64,000 nt of DNA from an uncultured Collinsella sp. (GCA_934654795.1 CAKUGT010000002.1:58133-122132), one strand, 5' to 3'. Shown: positions 9,299 to 18,233, counted from the first letter of the stretch. Notes: generated by a model not told the origin, from the letters alone. Numbers and translations: made by a program.

Positions 9299-10288
9299 AT
9301 GGATCAGGACAAGACAACCGTGATGGGCGGCTACGGTTCCGCGCAGGCTGGCGATAGCGCCGATGCGACCCGCGTTGTTCCCAACCCCGGTTATGCCGAC
9401 CCCGCCGCGACGCAGCCTTCTGCCGAGCCCACCCGGGTTATGGGCTATGGCGACACGGCGCAGGATTCTTACGCTGCATCTTCGCAAGGCCCCTATGGCA
9501 ACGCAGCTCCGGATCCGTTTGATTGCACGCCGCAGGATTCTTATGCTGCCTCGACGCCGAATCCCTATGACAACCTGCCGCAGAATCCCATTCCGCAGCC
9601 TCAGCAGACGACGTATATGCCTCGCACGGCGCAGCCTCGCTACGAGTCGCGCGAGCCGTATCGCGAGTACCCCAAGTCGATTCCGCAATATGGCGAGGAC
9701 GAGGAGAAGAAGCCGTCGCGTTCGTCGAGCGTGATCAAGAAGATCCTCATCGTACTGGCGATCTTCTTTGCGCTGTCGGTTGTGTTTGCCATCGTGTCGG
9801 GCACGCTCAACAAGCGAGGAAGCTCAACGGCCGATACCGCTGCCGAGCAAACCGAGTCCGTCTCGTCTGGCACCGTCGATCTGAGCGATATCCCGGGGCA
9901 GTACTGGTCCAACGCCAAGAAGATCCTCAAGTCGCGCGGCGCCGATCTTTCGAATGCCGTGGTCCTGACTGATGATGGCTCAACGCCCGTCGTCGATGCC
10001 AACTGGGTCGTTACTTCTGCCTACTATAACGACAGCGGCAACCTTGAAATTCAGCTCACGCACAAGAACGGCTTGGGCAACTCGTCCGACGGACAAAGCG
10101 GTACCGACAGCTCGAGCTCCAATACGCTGGAGGACTTGAGCAACAAGGCACAGGAGTTGGGAGACAAGGCGCAAGAGCTGGGCGACACGGCACAAAACCT
10201 GGGCGATACCGCGCAGAACTTGGGCGGTATGGCGACGGATGCTTGGAACGCCCTGCAAAACGGCATCTCGGGCGTGCAGGGAAACTAG
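9299..10288 (+). CDS. Membrane-anchored protein with PASTA-like extracellular domain
   Basis: I do not recognise a named family. The 329-residue protein has a disordered cytosolic N-terminus (1-140) rich in Pro, Tyr, Gln and Asp. It contains repeated short Thr motifs (DKTTVMGGYG, DATRVVPNPG, EPTRVMGYG) and repeats such as QDSYAAS. A basic stretch and one transmembrane helix follow (about 150-170, ILIVLAIFFALSVVFAIV). Outside is a ~65-residue domain (DIPGQYWSNAKKILKSRG...NWVVTSAYYN) that resembles a PASTA module by pattern. The C-terminus has heptad-like repeats (AQELGDK, AQELGDT, AQNLGDT). ATG 9299 follows AAAGGA. The Thr motifs look like possible kinase/FHA sites, which is inference. Confidence 0.6.
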   Translation: MDQDKTTVMGGYGSAQAGDSADATRVVPNPGYADPAATQPSAEPTRVMGYGDTAQDSYAASSQGPYGNAAPDPFDCTPQDSYAASTPNPYDNLPQNPIPQPQQTTYMPRTAQPRYESREPYREYPKSIPQYGEDEEKKPSRSSSVIKKILIVLAIFFALSVVFAIVSGTLNKRGSSTADTAAEQTESVSSGTVDLSDIPGQYWSNAKKILKSRGADLSNAVVLTDDGSTPVVDANWVVTSAYYNDSGNLEIQLTHKNGLGNSSDGQSGTDSSSSNTLEDLSNKAQELGDKAQELGDTAQNLGDTAQNLGGMATDAWNALQNGISGVQGN

Positions 10289-10300
10289 CTGTTAAACAGG

Positions 10301-11482
10301 CTACAGCTGCTCGGCCGGACGGTCGGGCGAGCTAAAGCCCGAATCAAACGTGACGACGCACGAGACGTCGGGCCGGCGCTCGTGCACGATGCGCGTGACG
10401 AGCTCCAGCAGCTCCTCGTCGGATATGTCAAAGCCGTCGGGACGCACCAGGTCAAACGAAACGAACCCGTCGTGCTCGTGCAGGTCGTGGATGGAGAGCG
10501 CGGGATCGATCTGCATGACGCCGCGCTTGACCCAGCCGCGCAGGTCGTCGCCGGTGGTGGCGATGGGGTCGCAGTGCAACGTGATGCCAATGCCCATCTG
10601 GCGCTTGATGTCGTGCTCGATGGTGTCCAGGATCTCGTGGTGCTCAAATGCGTCGCCCTCGCCGGGCATCTCCACGTGGGCGCTGGCAAACTGACGACCG
10701 GGGCCGTAGTCGTGCACCATCAGGTCGTGTGTGCCCAAGACCTGCGGATAGGACATGATCTTGTCGCGGATTGCCTGGACGAGCTTGGGGTCGGGCGCTT
10801 GCCCCAGCAACGGGCTGATGGCGTCGCGCACTAGGCCCATGCCGCTGATGCAGATGAAGATGCCCACGCCCAAGCCCGCCCAGCCGTCGAGGTCAAAGCC
10901 GGTCGTTTGCGAAATAAGCGCCGCCGCTAAGACCGAGCCCGAGGTGATGACGTCGTTTTTGGAGTCCTGCGCCGTGGCAATGAGTGTTTCGGAATCGATA
11001 CGGTTGCCCAGCGCGCGGTTGAATGCGGCCATCCAGAATTTGACGAGCATGGACAAGACGAGAGCGGCTAGGGAGACCAGCGTGTAGGCGGTGGGGGAGG
11101 GCTTGATGATCTTGGTGACCGACTCGAGGATCAGGTTGATGCCGACGGCGCAAACCAGGACGGCGACGAACAGGCCGGCGAGGTACTCATAGCGGCCGTG
11201 GCCATAGGGGTGGCCTTCGTCTGCCGGGCGGCTGGCAAGGCGGAACCCGAGCAGGCTCACGATGTTGCTCGAGGCATCGGAGAGGTTGTTGAAGGCATCG
11301 GCGATGAGCGAGACAGAGCCAGCGAGCAGGCCCGCGATGCCCTTGGCTAGGCACAGGGTAATGTTGAGGCCAATGCAGATGAGGCTTGCGGCGAAGCCCG
11401 CGTTGGTGCGGCAGGAGGTATCGACCGGCTCGCCCTCGCTGCCGGGAACAAGCGTATGTACCAGCCGATTTACAAATAGCAT
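10301..11482 (-). CDS. Cation diffusion facilitator (CDF) family transporter
   Basis: The 393-residue protein is a CDF-type proton-coupled exporter of divalent metals (Zn, Fe, Mn or Co) in the cytoplasmic membrane. The N-terminal half has several membrane segments and the CDF metal-site sequence LIADAFNNLSDASSN, followed by the conserved HPYGHGRYEYLAGL loop. A second metal-site helix pair lies further on (TATAQDSKNDV-like segment IATAQDSKNDVITSG). The C-terminal ~110 residues are the cytosolic ferredoxin-like dimer domain. ATG 11482 is preceded by GAGGAC at 8 bases; the upstream in-frame ATG 11503 lacks such a site. It converges with the gene ending at 10288 and diverges from the zinc-ribbon gene at 11701. 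Metal specificity cannot be read from sequence alone. Confidence 0.92.
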   Translation of the reverse strand: MLFVNRLVHTLVPGSEGEPVDTSCRTNAGFAASLICIGLNITLCLAKGIAGLLAGSVSLIADAFNNLSDASSNIVSLLGFRLASRPADEGHPYGHGRYEYLAGLFVAVLVCAVGINLILESVTKIIKPSPTAYTLVSLAALVLSMLVKFWMAAFNRALGNRIDSETLIATAQDSKNDVITSGSVLAAALISQTTGFDLDGWAGLGVGIFICISGMGLVRDAISPLLGQAPDPKLVQAIRDKIMSYPQVLGTHDLMVHDYGPGRQFASAHVEMPGEGDAFEHHEILDTIEHDIKRQMGIGITLHCDPIATTGDDLRGWVKRGVMQIDPALSIHDLHEHDGFVSFDLVRPDGFDISDEELLELVTRIVHERRPDVSCVVTFDSGFSSPDRPAEQL

Positions 11483-11700
11483 AGCGGTCGTCCTCACAAT
11501 CATGTTTAAGGGGATAGTGTAGCTCGCGCGGAGGCGCTGTGCACCGATGCTCAGAAAATGCAGCAATGGTCTGCCGGTGCTAACGAGCGAGCCTTCTCGT
11601 CTGCCTGGGTGGTCCATTTTGGGCCACATGGGTATGGGCGTGTGCCTGTTTGCTCGACATACTTAATGTCGACAGCCCCTGTGCAAAGGAGGACGTTTCC

Positions 11701-13038
11701 ATGGACGAGATGTTTGCCATTAAATGTCAAAACTGCGGCGGCCCTATGTACTCGCACCAGGCTAAGCGCAGCTTTGAGTGCGCCTATTGCGGCGCGGTCA
11801 TTCCGTGGCAGGCGGACGCCGGAGAGCCCAAGAGCGCTTTGGGCATTCGCCATACGCCGTTGACGGTGGTGGATGGACTGCTCAAGCTCACGCATGTGTC
11901 GCAACTCGAGCGCCCGGAGGACCCGGACTGGTATTTCTTCAATTCGCACTGGCGCAATCAGTCGGTCCTGGAACATCTGCTGTGGGAGGATCGCGGCACG
12001 GCGCAGGAGTTCCAAGAAGCCACGCATGTGAGCATTCCTTGCCCCTTCTGCGGAGCGTCCTTTGAGGGCGAGTCGACCCAGCGTGTGTTTGAGTGCCCGT
12101 CCTGCGGCAATAAGATCGGCGTCGCCGACCTGCTCAAGCCCGGTACCTTCAGCAAGCGCCTGACCATGGGCGTTGGTGCGGAGTATGTACCTGAGCAGGG
12201 TGTTTCCTGCGAAATCTCGCCGCAGCAGGCGCGTGCCAACGCGCTGCAGCTGGTGCGCCAGTACCCCGACGCCTTTGCCGGGCACGACGTGGAAGATGCG
12301 ATCCAAAACGACATGATGCTCTTCTACTTCCCCATGGCGCTCGCGGATTTGCGCATGATGGCGAGCTTCCCGGGCAAGGGCCTGAGCAAGGAGACCCTGG
12401 TGTACTACGAGGTGCTCGACTGGGCGTATCCGAGGGCAAACTATCTGGATGTTCGCCTTATGGGCATTCTGGAGCCGTGGGACTTTGCCAAGGTTGGGCC
12501 GTTTGATCCGGCCATGCAGGAGGGTGACTTCCGCGTTGTCTCCGTCGATGCGTCCACCAAGGACCAGGTGGTCATTGATAAGCTGGCGCTCGACGTTGCC
12601 GGCAACGATGCCGAGGCGGTGCTGGGGCTCAATAAAAAGAGCATCCGCACCTGGGCGCGTAAGGCCTGCAAGCACAAGGATGGCCTGGTGATGGTGCCGG
12701 TCTACTTTGTCGATCGTCCAGCGACGGACAGCCGTGATGGCGAGCAGGTGCGCATTGCCGTAAACGGCCAGACGGGCCGCGCGGCCGCGGTGGTGTTTAG
12801 CGACAAGCGCGAGACGCATATCGTGGCGCCGCTCAACCCGAGCCTGCATCTGTCCGGTGAAAGCACCGTGCATGCCACGCCCATCGAGGTCAAATACGTT
12901 AAGTCGCCGTTTCTGTACCGGATCGTGCGCTGTGGAGGCGGCGAGCAACCGCGCCAGGTGGCAGCGGCAGCCGAGGGTTCCTACCGAGAGGAAAAGCCCA
13001 AACGCAAGGGCTTGCTCGCTGCGATCTTTGGGAAGTAG
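11701..13038 (+). CDS. Double zinc-ribbon protein of unknown function
   Basis: A 445-residue protein with two rubredoxin/TFIIB-like zinc ribbons: CQNCGG...CAYCG at residues ~9-30 and CPFCG...CPSCG at ~115-140. The body from ~150 to 420 is a soluble alpha/beta region with no motif I can name. The tail is basic (KPKRKGLLAAIFGK) and has no signal peptide or membrane helix. Similar zinc-ribbon proteins in Coriobacteria are annotated as TFIIB-type zinc-ribbon proteins without known function. ATG 11701 follows AAAGGAGG. A strong terminator follows the gene. Confidence 0.6.
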   Translation: MDEMFAIKCQNCGGPMYSHQAKRSFECAYCGAVIPWQADAGEPKSALGIRHTPLTVVDGLLKLTHVSQLERPEDPDWYFFNSHWRNQSVLEHLLWEDRGTAQEFQEATHVSIPCPFCGASFEGESTQRVFECPSCGNKIGVADLLKPGTFSKRLTMGVGAEYVPEQGVSCEISPQQARANALQLVRQYPDAFAGHDVEDAIQNDMMLFYFPMALADLRMMASFPGKGLSKETLVYYEVLDWAYPRANYLDVRLMGILEPWDFAKVGPFDPAMQEGDFRVVSVDASTKDQVVIDKLALDVAGNDAEAVLGLNKKSIRTWARKACKHKDGLVMVPVYFVDRPATDSRDGEQVRIAVNGQTGRAAAVVFSDKRETHIVAPLNPSLHLSGESTVHATPIEVKYVKSPFLYRIVRCGGGEQPRQVAAAAEGSYREEKPKRKGLLAAIFGK

Positions 13039-13081
13039 GGAAGCGCAGCCGGTTGGCGCTGTGATGCGATAGTTAGAGGAA

Positions 13082-13118
13082 CGGGGCAGTCCGCACTCCT
13101 GCGGACTGCCCCGTTTTT
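13082..13118 (+). terminator. Strong rho-independent terminator
   Basis: A perfect 14-bp stem, CGGGGCAGTCCGCA (13082-13095) with TGCGGACTGCCCCG (13100-13113), has a 4-base loop and is followed by TTTTT. Confidence 0.92.
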
Positions 13119-13266
13119 GTGCTGCGGGGAAGTGCCGGTCACTTCATTAAAAGTCCTCGCGCGGACTCGAATTCCAATGTCGCCTAGCGCCTTCGTGCAG
13201 GATTCCCGAAGTGACTAAAATGTGGCAATAGAGACAGTTTTCACGAACCCCATGGGAGTGACATGC

Positions 13267-13536
13267 ATGGACAACAACACCTTGCTGTTTCAGGACAAGG
13301 GCTCGGGTAGGTTTAAAGACGTCAAGATCTACCCCAACCGTATCGAGGTGCTCAGGAAGGGCACTTTCGGCGGCAAGCACACCGAGATTGTCTATCTTAA
13401 GGACATCACGGGGGTCAACAGGATCAAGGGCCGCGACGTTTTTCTGCGCAATAGGCTGTTGACTGCTTGCGTCTTTAGCCTGAGCAGCCGTGCGAAGGCC
13501 CAGGAATTTGTGAACGCGCTGAACATGGTGATGTAG
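13267..13536 (+). CDS. Small PH-like domain protein, hypothetical
   Basis: An 89-residue protein, single-domain by length. The pattern of short strands followed by a C-terminal helix (KAQEFVNALNMVM) and the phrase VYLKDITGVNRIKG resemble the small bacterial PH-like domains found in short-PH/DUF4429-type proteins. No signal or membrane helix is seen. ATG 13267 has GGGAG 8 bases upstream; a GTG at 13222 would extend the protein by 15 residues that do not look structured. It lies between two terminators and is probably monocistronic. Function unknown. Confidence 0.55.
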   Translation: MDNNTLLFQDKGSGRFKDVKIYPNRIEVLRKGTFGGKHTEIVYLKDITGVNRIKGRDVFLRNRLLTACVFSLSSRAKAQEFVNALNMVM

Positions 13537-13561
13537 CCGATGGCGGCGTTCGGGCCAAGGT

Positions 13562-13599
13562 AAAAATCGGGGCACAGAATGGTGTTCTGCGCCCCGATT
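13562..13599 (-). terminator. Terminator of the PI-PLC-like gene
   Basis: Positions 13565-13579 pair with 13585-13599 (one mismatch). Read on the minus strand, the stem ends CCCCGATT and is followed by a T run, placing it just after the stop at 13629. Confidence 0.8.
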
Positions 13600-13628
13600 G
13601 AGTCGATGTGTCTAAAAGGCCGGCTTGC

Positions 13629-16121
13629 CTATTCGCTAGCGCCTTCGCTGTCTTCGCGGTCACTGGCAAGCATTGCTGCGCCGGCGACTGTCGTCGCCAT
13701 GGCGGCAGCGGCGAGCCCGGCGGCAATGCCGGAACCGTCGCCCGTGTTGGCGAGCTTTCCGCCCGAGCCCTTGCCCTGGTCGCTCTTGTTGCCCTTGCCA
13801 TTCTTGTCGGCGCCGCCTGCGTTGGAACCCGTGCCGGTGCTGGCGCCGCCTGCACTGCCCGAGGCCGCTACGGTAAAGCTTGCGGCTCCGTCGCTGGCGA
13901 GCGTGTAGTTCTGCGCCGCGTTGCCCAAGAGACCGTTCACGCGCACCCAGTACGTCCCTGCGGCAAATGTTTCGCCCTCGGCCATTGTCGTGCCCGGAGC
14001 GCCGTTCGCGTCGTGCACAAACTCGAGCTGGGCCGTGCAGGCATCGGTTTCGAGCTTGCCCTCGAGTGATGCCGCAATCTTGGCGCGCACGTCTTCGCCG
14101 GCCTTAAGGCCTTCGAGTCCCTCAAAATGGGGCGTCAGCGCGCGTGGATCGATATCGATGGACGCGGAGCCCCGCAGCTCCGTAACGGTCTCGTTGCCTA
14201 AGGCGTCGACATCCACATATTCGATGGCAAACGCATGGCCCGAAGCCGCCACGTTGAGTACGTTGCTGCTGTCGACGAGGCGGAAATGACCCTCGCCAAC
14301 GGTCTTGCCGTCCTGGAGCGAGGCGTCGTTCAGCGAGTCGCCGTACGTCATGCGCATGCGGGTCGGGAGGTAGTACGAAGCTGTCTGCTTGTGCTGTGTA
14401 TCGTAATCGTAATTGCGCTGGTAGATGCTCCGGGCCAGCGCCGCATCAACAAAGTCGGATGCGATGATGCCAATGTGCTCGAGGTAATCTGACTTTGTAT
14501 CCTCGATGCCGCTGGGATTGATGTACGGGCTCTTGTACAGATGCTCGTTGACTACTCGTGCCGAGGTAAAAGGATTGCCTCCGTGCGACAAGCCCGTGCA
14601 GCTGGTGTAGTTGATAGACCAGCAGCGCTCCAGGACTTGCTCCTTGGCCCCGTTATCGTCCTCGACATCTACCTCGTTGCGCGTGCGCCCGGTCGTTTCC
14701 TTCAGCGCATTATCGACCCAGCTGAGCTTGTCGGTTCCCGTGAGTTTGTACTTGTCCTGGGCGTATACCTTGGTGCAATAGGGCTCTTTGTCGCCTGTTT
14801 CCCCCGCGGCTTCAAAGCCCCGCGCGTCTTGGACGAGACACATAGTGGCGCTGTCGGAGTGAGCCTTGATCTTGTCATCCCATTCGGTAAGGTCGAGGCC
14901 CCACGTGTGGCCGTCTACGCTGTTGCCGTCGAGCCTAAATCGACGCAGCAGGACGATCTTTCCGCGCACCTCGCCCAGCGTGGGGACGTGGCTCGACGTG
15001 TAGAACAGATCGGGATTATCGTCCATAACCTTGGCGAAGGCCGTCGTAACACTGTCATCGGTAGCCTCGTCGTTGCCGCGCGATGCGAGCATGATAAGCG
15101 CTTCTCTCGGGTTTTCGCTCAAAAACGTTTTAAAGTACCCGATGACATCGGAGAGATGCAGATAGTACCCGTCTTTTTTGAATAGGTAGAAATCCCCGTG
15201 GCAGATACCGGGGTCGTTGCCCTTTCCGAGTCGGATATCAAAATAGCGGATTCCCTCGAGCAACTGCGTGGGAATGTAATCCTGCTGGCATTTTACTTGC
15301 GAGGATTGGGGCTCAGTGTCGTTGTCCACGCTGCAGGTGCCCGAATCGTGCGTACCCGGGATGCTCAGCTCGTCGAGGTACTTGTCGTCGTCGACGTGGC
15401 TCATCCAACATGGCCCATCGACGTAGCTGCTATACGTGATCCAGTCGATGCTGCTAACCGTGGCATCGTTCTTTTTCATGTCGTAACCGATAAGTTCGAG
15501 CTCCCACGGAATGTTCTCACTCTTATGGCAGATCTTATTGTTGTCCTGGTCTTCGCCGTTCGATTCTATTGCCAGGTACTTAATGTCTTTTTTCTCGGTT
15601 TCTTTCTCGACCGTGCGGTCTCGGATGATATAGGTTCCGTTTGATTGGCGCTCGAACGCAAAAGCGCGGCTGGGCTTGTTGTCATACTCGCCGCCCCATA
15701 CGTGGATGACCTTTCCATCTTTGTCCGAGTCGTCGTCGACCGACCAAATGCTGTAGCCCGTCTTTTTATGCTCTTCGAAATTGAGCAAGGTGCGGATAGC
15801 ATACCAGTTTGTATCGTCATTCTTGGTCGTTACGTTCTCAAGGATGAGCTTGCTGGACGTGCCGTCGTTAAACAGGTGGCAGACGTTGCCGCGAACGTTG
15901 CCGTCTTGGTTGACGCTCGCGGTGCGAAAATAGCCCGCGGGGCGAAGGCGAATGACGAAATTGTCGAGGCTGACTGACGCTGTGGCAGCGTCTTCTGCAA
16001 ATGCCGCGCGCACGGGAAGGCCCAATCCCGCGGTTTCGGGCAGGCTTGCAAATGGCGACAATGCTGCGAGTCCTAGGCCCAACGTGAATGCTCGACGGCT
16101 GATGGCGTGGTGTTCGGTCAT
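13629..16121 (-). CDS. Exported phosphatidylinositol-specific phospholipase C-like protein
   Basis: An 830-residue secreted protein. The N-terminus has a twin-arginine signal (SRRAFTLGLGLAAL, cleavage after ~AFA). Residues ~50-215 look like a ricin-type beta-trefoil. Residues ~240-560 are the PI-PLC X domain with both general acid/base histidines: GTHDS and ICHGDF. The region also contains RYFDIRLGKG. After an Ig-like segment (~670-770) comes a Gly/Ser/Lys-rich spacer and LANTG, then a hydrophobic stretch, as in sortase-anchored proteins. The last residues (DREDSEGASE) are acidic rather than the usual basic tail. Such enzymes cleave phosphatidylinositol or GPI-type lipids. ATG 16121 follows GGAGGAG. 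It probably acts at the cell surface on host or microbial lipids (inference). Confidence 0.85.
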   Translation of the reverse strand: MTEHHAISRRAFTLGLGLAALSPFASLPETAGLGLPVRAAFAEDAATASVSLDNFVIRLRPAGYFRTASVNQDGNVRGNVCHLFNDGTSSKLILENVTTKNDDTNWYAIRTLLNFEEHKKTGYSIWSVDDDSDKDGKVIHVWGGEYDNKPSRAFAFERQSNGTYIIRDRTVEKETEKKDIKYLAIESNGEDQDNNKICHKSENIPWELELIGYDMKKNDATVSSIDWITYSSYVDGPCWMSHVDDDKYLDELSIPGTHDSGTCSVDNDTEPQSSQVKCQQDYIPTQLLEGIRYFDIRLGKGNDPGICHGDFYLFKKDGYYLHLSDVIGYFKTFLSENPREALIMLASRGNDEATDDSVTTAFAKVMDDNPDLFYTSSHVPTLGEVRGKIVLLRRFRLDGNSVDGHTWGLDLTEWDDKIKAHSDSATMCLVQDARGFEAAGETGDKEPYCTKVYAQDKYKLTGTDKLSWVDNALKETTGRTRNEVDVEDDNGAKEQVLERCWSINYTSCTGLSHGGNPFTSARVVNEHLYKSPYINPSGIEDTKSDYLEHIGIIASDFVDAALARSIYQRNYDYDTQHKQTASYYLPTRMRMTYGDSLNDASLQDGKTVGEGHFRLVDSSNVLNVAASGHAFAIEYVDVDALGNETVTELRGSASIDIDPRALTPHFEGLEGLKAGEDVRAKIAASLEGKLETDACTAQLEFVHDANGAPGTTMAEGETFAAGTYWVRVNGLLGNAAQNYTLASDGAASFTVAASGSAGGASTGTGSNAGGADKNGKGNKSDQGKGSGGKLANTGDGSGIAAGLAAAAMATTVAGAAMLASDREDSEGASE

Positions 16122-16425
16122 AACTCCTCCGTTCGCAGGGTGCGGTTATGCACTCTTTTTGGTAACTATACTGCCCGGATGTCTAAACGTGTTGGCTTAA
16201 TTGTCTGCGCGGCGCCATAAATCGGCGGGCGGACGCGTTGGGGCGCTTGTCTATTTGTGCTGCTACCGCGCTGGGGGTGGTTTTGCCGCCCGGCACCCTC
16301 GCGTTCGCCGGCTATCGGCATAAGAAAGGGAGGGCCGGTGAGCCGACCCTCCCTTGGTGCGAAGCACTGGGTCACCGTCGCCTGCTTGCGCCGCGCTCGT
16401 GTTTCCCGTTGCGCTCGCCAGTCGT
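16122..16425. other. Intergenic region between PI-PLC-like and lipoprotein genes
   Basis: It holds the leader and presumed promoter of the PI-PLC-like gene (minus) at its left end and the terminator of the lipoprotein gene at its right end. No coding potential was seen in the ~150 GC-rich bases between. Confidence 0.5.
16323..16355 (-). terminator. Terminator of first lipoprotein gene
   Basis: AAGGGAGGG (from 16326) pairs with CCCTCCCTT (ending 16355). Read on the minus strand, the stem is followed by TTTCTT. Confidence 0.75.
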
Positions 16426-17019
16426 TTAGCGCTTAATCTCGATATCGTCGAGCTTGACGTCCATGGCTTTGGTCTTGGCTTCGGCGATGTCGTCGGCAAA
16501 CTCCAGAGACTTCATCATGGTCTCGACGGCGTCCTTGTGCTCCTCGACATTGTCGATGCGCACGTACACGCTGCCGCCGTCAACGTCGGTGAAGTACTCG
16601 GTCGTCACGCCGCCCGAGTGCGTAAAGTAGGCGCTGCGCCAGGTCTTGCCGTTGTACTTAACGGGATCGCTCTCGGTCCATCCAGAGCTGGCCTTCCACT
16701 TTGCCTCGTAGTCGAACAGCTCATCGGCGTTCTTGTCAGGATCGAAGACGGGGTTGAAGCGGTCGCTGGCGTGCTCGCTCTCGGTGAACTTAAACTGGGC
16801 TCTGTCGGCCGTGTCGCCTGCGACGTCCGTGATTTCGACGCCCTCGGGCACCTCGACCTTAAACCAAATGAAATCGGTCCTCATATCCACGGCTGGCTTT
16901 TCTGCTCCGCCGCCACCGCCACTGCCGGTAGCGCCACCGCTTCCACCGCAGCCCACCAAGGCAACTGCGGCAAAGAGACTCAAGCAGAGGGCGAGAATCG
17001 CAAAGGCCTTCTTTTTCAT
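16426..17019 (-). CDS. Lipoprotein, paralogue 1 of a tandem pair
   Basis: The 197-residue protein has a lipoprotein signal peptide with lipobox LVGC (Cys ~24), followed by a Gly/Ser-rich linker. The mature domain starts with DFIWFKVEVPEGVEI and ends with DVKLDDIEIKR. It shares the same order of motifs with the next gene upstream (DFIWFKVE, NADxR-type segment, DPVKYNGKTW versus DPVEYNGRTW, FTDVDGGSVYVRI versus FTDVDTGSVYIMI), so the two are a duplication. No known domain is recognised. ATG 17019 follows GAGGAGG. A cell-surface role is expected from the lipid anchor; function unknown. Confidence 0.75.
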   Translation of the reverse strand: MKKKAFAILALCLSLFAAVALVGCGGSGGATGSGGGGGAEKPAVDMRTDFIWFKVEVPEGVEITDVAGDTADRAQFKFTESEHASDRFNPVFDPDKNADELFDYEAKWKASSGWTESDPVKYNGKTWRSAYFTHSGGVTTEYFTDVDGGSVYVRIDNVEEHKDAVETMMKSLEFADDIAEAKTKAMDVKLDDIEIKR

Positions 17020-17091
17020 GGTCGTGTCCTCCTCGATCTGTAACCGCCCATGGATTACCTGCCTTTACTGTACGCGCGAGCGGCTCGCTAG

Positions 17092-17110
17092 GGTGGGCCA
17101 TGTGTCCCAT
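17092..17110. promoter_or_regulatory. Shared 19-bp element upstream of lipoprotein 1
   Basis: GGTGGGCCATGTGTCCCAT lies 73 bp upstream of the start codon. The identical 19 bases, in the same orientation, lie upstream of the paralogous gene (18054-18072). TGGG and CCCA form short inverted arms, compatible with a protein-binding site. Its role is inferred. Confidence 0.45.
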
Positions 17111-17155
17111 TCTGGGGGTCGGATTTGCGCCGTTAAGTGGCAATATGCGCGGGTG

Positions 17156-17195
17156 TAAAAGAGGGGAGGGCCGATGCCATCGGCCCTCCCCGGGG
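17156..17195 (-). terminator. Terminator of second lipoprotein gene
   Basis: GGGGAGGGCCGATG pairs with CATCGGCCCTCCCC across 17163-17191. On the minus strand it is followed by TCTTTTA. Confidence 0.8.
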
Positions 17196-17246
17196 TTGGG
17201 TGCCCGTTGTTTTAAAGGGGTGCGCGTAGGCGTGTGCGGGGTCTCG

Positions 17247-17846
17247 TTACTTGATCTCGATGCTCGAAATTTCGACTTCGCGTGCCTCGTCAACTGCTTT
17301 CTTCATGTCATCGGGGAACTCGATGGAGTTGAGGAGCGCTTCGGCTTCTTTCTTGTGAAGGTCGACGTTCCTAATCATGATATAGACGCTTCCCGTGTCG
17401 ACGTCGGTAAAGAGGTAGGTATAAGTGCCGCCGTTGTCCTTGCACGTTCCGGTGAGCCATGTTCTACCGTTGTACTCGACGGGGTCGCCATCCTCCCACT
17501 GGAACGTTCCGGTGTGCCTTTCGGCCTGCTCTGCAAAGGACTCTTCGGCCGTCATCTTCTCTTGCCAAACGGGGATGAAACGGTCGACTGTGGTGTTCTC
17601 GTTCTCGGGGAAGGTGAGCTGGACCCTGTCGGCGTTCTTGCCGGCGGAGTCGCTTACGCCGACGCCCTTGGGCATCTCGACCTTAAACCAGATAAAGTCG
17701 GTCTTCTTGGCGACGGGGGCCTTTTCCTTGCTCTCGCTCTTGGAGGCGCTGCCACCGCCCGATGCGCTCCCGCCGCAGCCGACAAGGGCAAACGCGGCAA
17801 AGAGGGCGATGCAGAGGGAAAGGATCGATAGGGTCTTTTTCTTCAT
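17247..17846 (-). CDS. Lipoprotein, paralogue 2 of a tandem pair
   Basis: A 199-residue lipoprotein with lipobox LVGC, Ser/Gly/Lys linker and the same mature domain as its neighbour (DFIWFKVEMPKGVGV ... FTDVDTGSVYIMI ... VEISSIEIK). ATG 17846 is chosen because AAGGAGG precedes it; an upstream start would add ten residues before the basic MKKK of the signal peptide. Each paralogue has its own terminator and its own copy of the upstream 19-bp element, so they are separately transcribed duplicates rather than one operon. Function unknown. Confidence 0.75.
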   Translation of the reverse strand: MKKKTLSILSLCIALFAAFALVGCGGSASGGGSASKSESKEKAPVAKKTDFIWFKVEMPKGVGVSDSAGKNADRVQLTFPENENTTVDRFIPVWQEKMTAEESFAEQAERHTGTFQWEDGDPVEYNGRTWLTGTCKDNGGTYTYLFTDVDTGSVYIMIRNVDLHKKEAEALLNSIEFPDDMKKAVDEAREVEISSIEIK

Positions 17847-18233
17847 GGTGGCGTCCTCCTTGTCTGTCGGTGACATCGCGGCGCCGCATGCTGCTGGGGC
17901 CTTGTTTCCGTTTGCGGCGGATGTCTTTGTGCTTGGGGTTGTATGAGTGCGTTAATACCTCCGTTCGTGGTTTGTGGTCGTTGCGCAGCCGTGCCCCAAC
18001 GGGCTCCTTACTTATAGATATGCCCCGGTTTGTGCTGCCAGAGAGTCTCGAAAGGTGGGCCATGTGTCCCATGTTTGCGTTGCCGCCGCCTATCGCGTGC
18101 CATAGAAATCCGCGATGGCCAGGTACGCTGACGCTCGTCTGCTTATGGGCTAGACTTAGCACCATTATGTGATCGATACGGTCGGCAGGCGGTTGCCGCC
18201 CGACCGATGTATATGACTTGAAGGTGCATGCGT
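17847..18233. other. Divergent intergenic region, lipoprotein 2 / fchA
   Basis: It carries the leader of lipoprotein 2 (minus), the second copy of the 19-bp element at 18054-18072, and the upstream region of fchA (plus). No ORF with a ribosome site was seen. Confidence 0.5.
18054..18072. promoter_or_regulatory. Shared 19-bp element upstream of lipoprotein 2
   Basis: This is an exact copy of the element at 17092-17110, here 208 bp upstream of the start codon. Flanking bases toward lower coordinates also resemble each other (CTCG followed by an A/G run). Confidence 0.45.

Noticed and set aside
13565..13599. Plus-strand terminator for the small PH-like gene
   Set aside because: The T run follows the stem only on the minus strand, so it is assigned to the PI-PLC-like gene.
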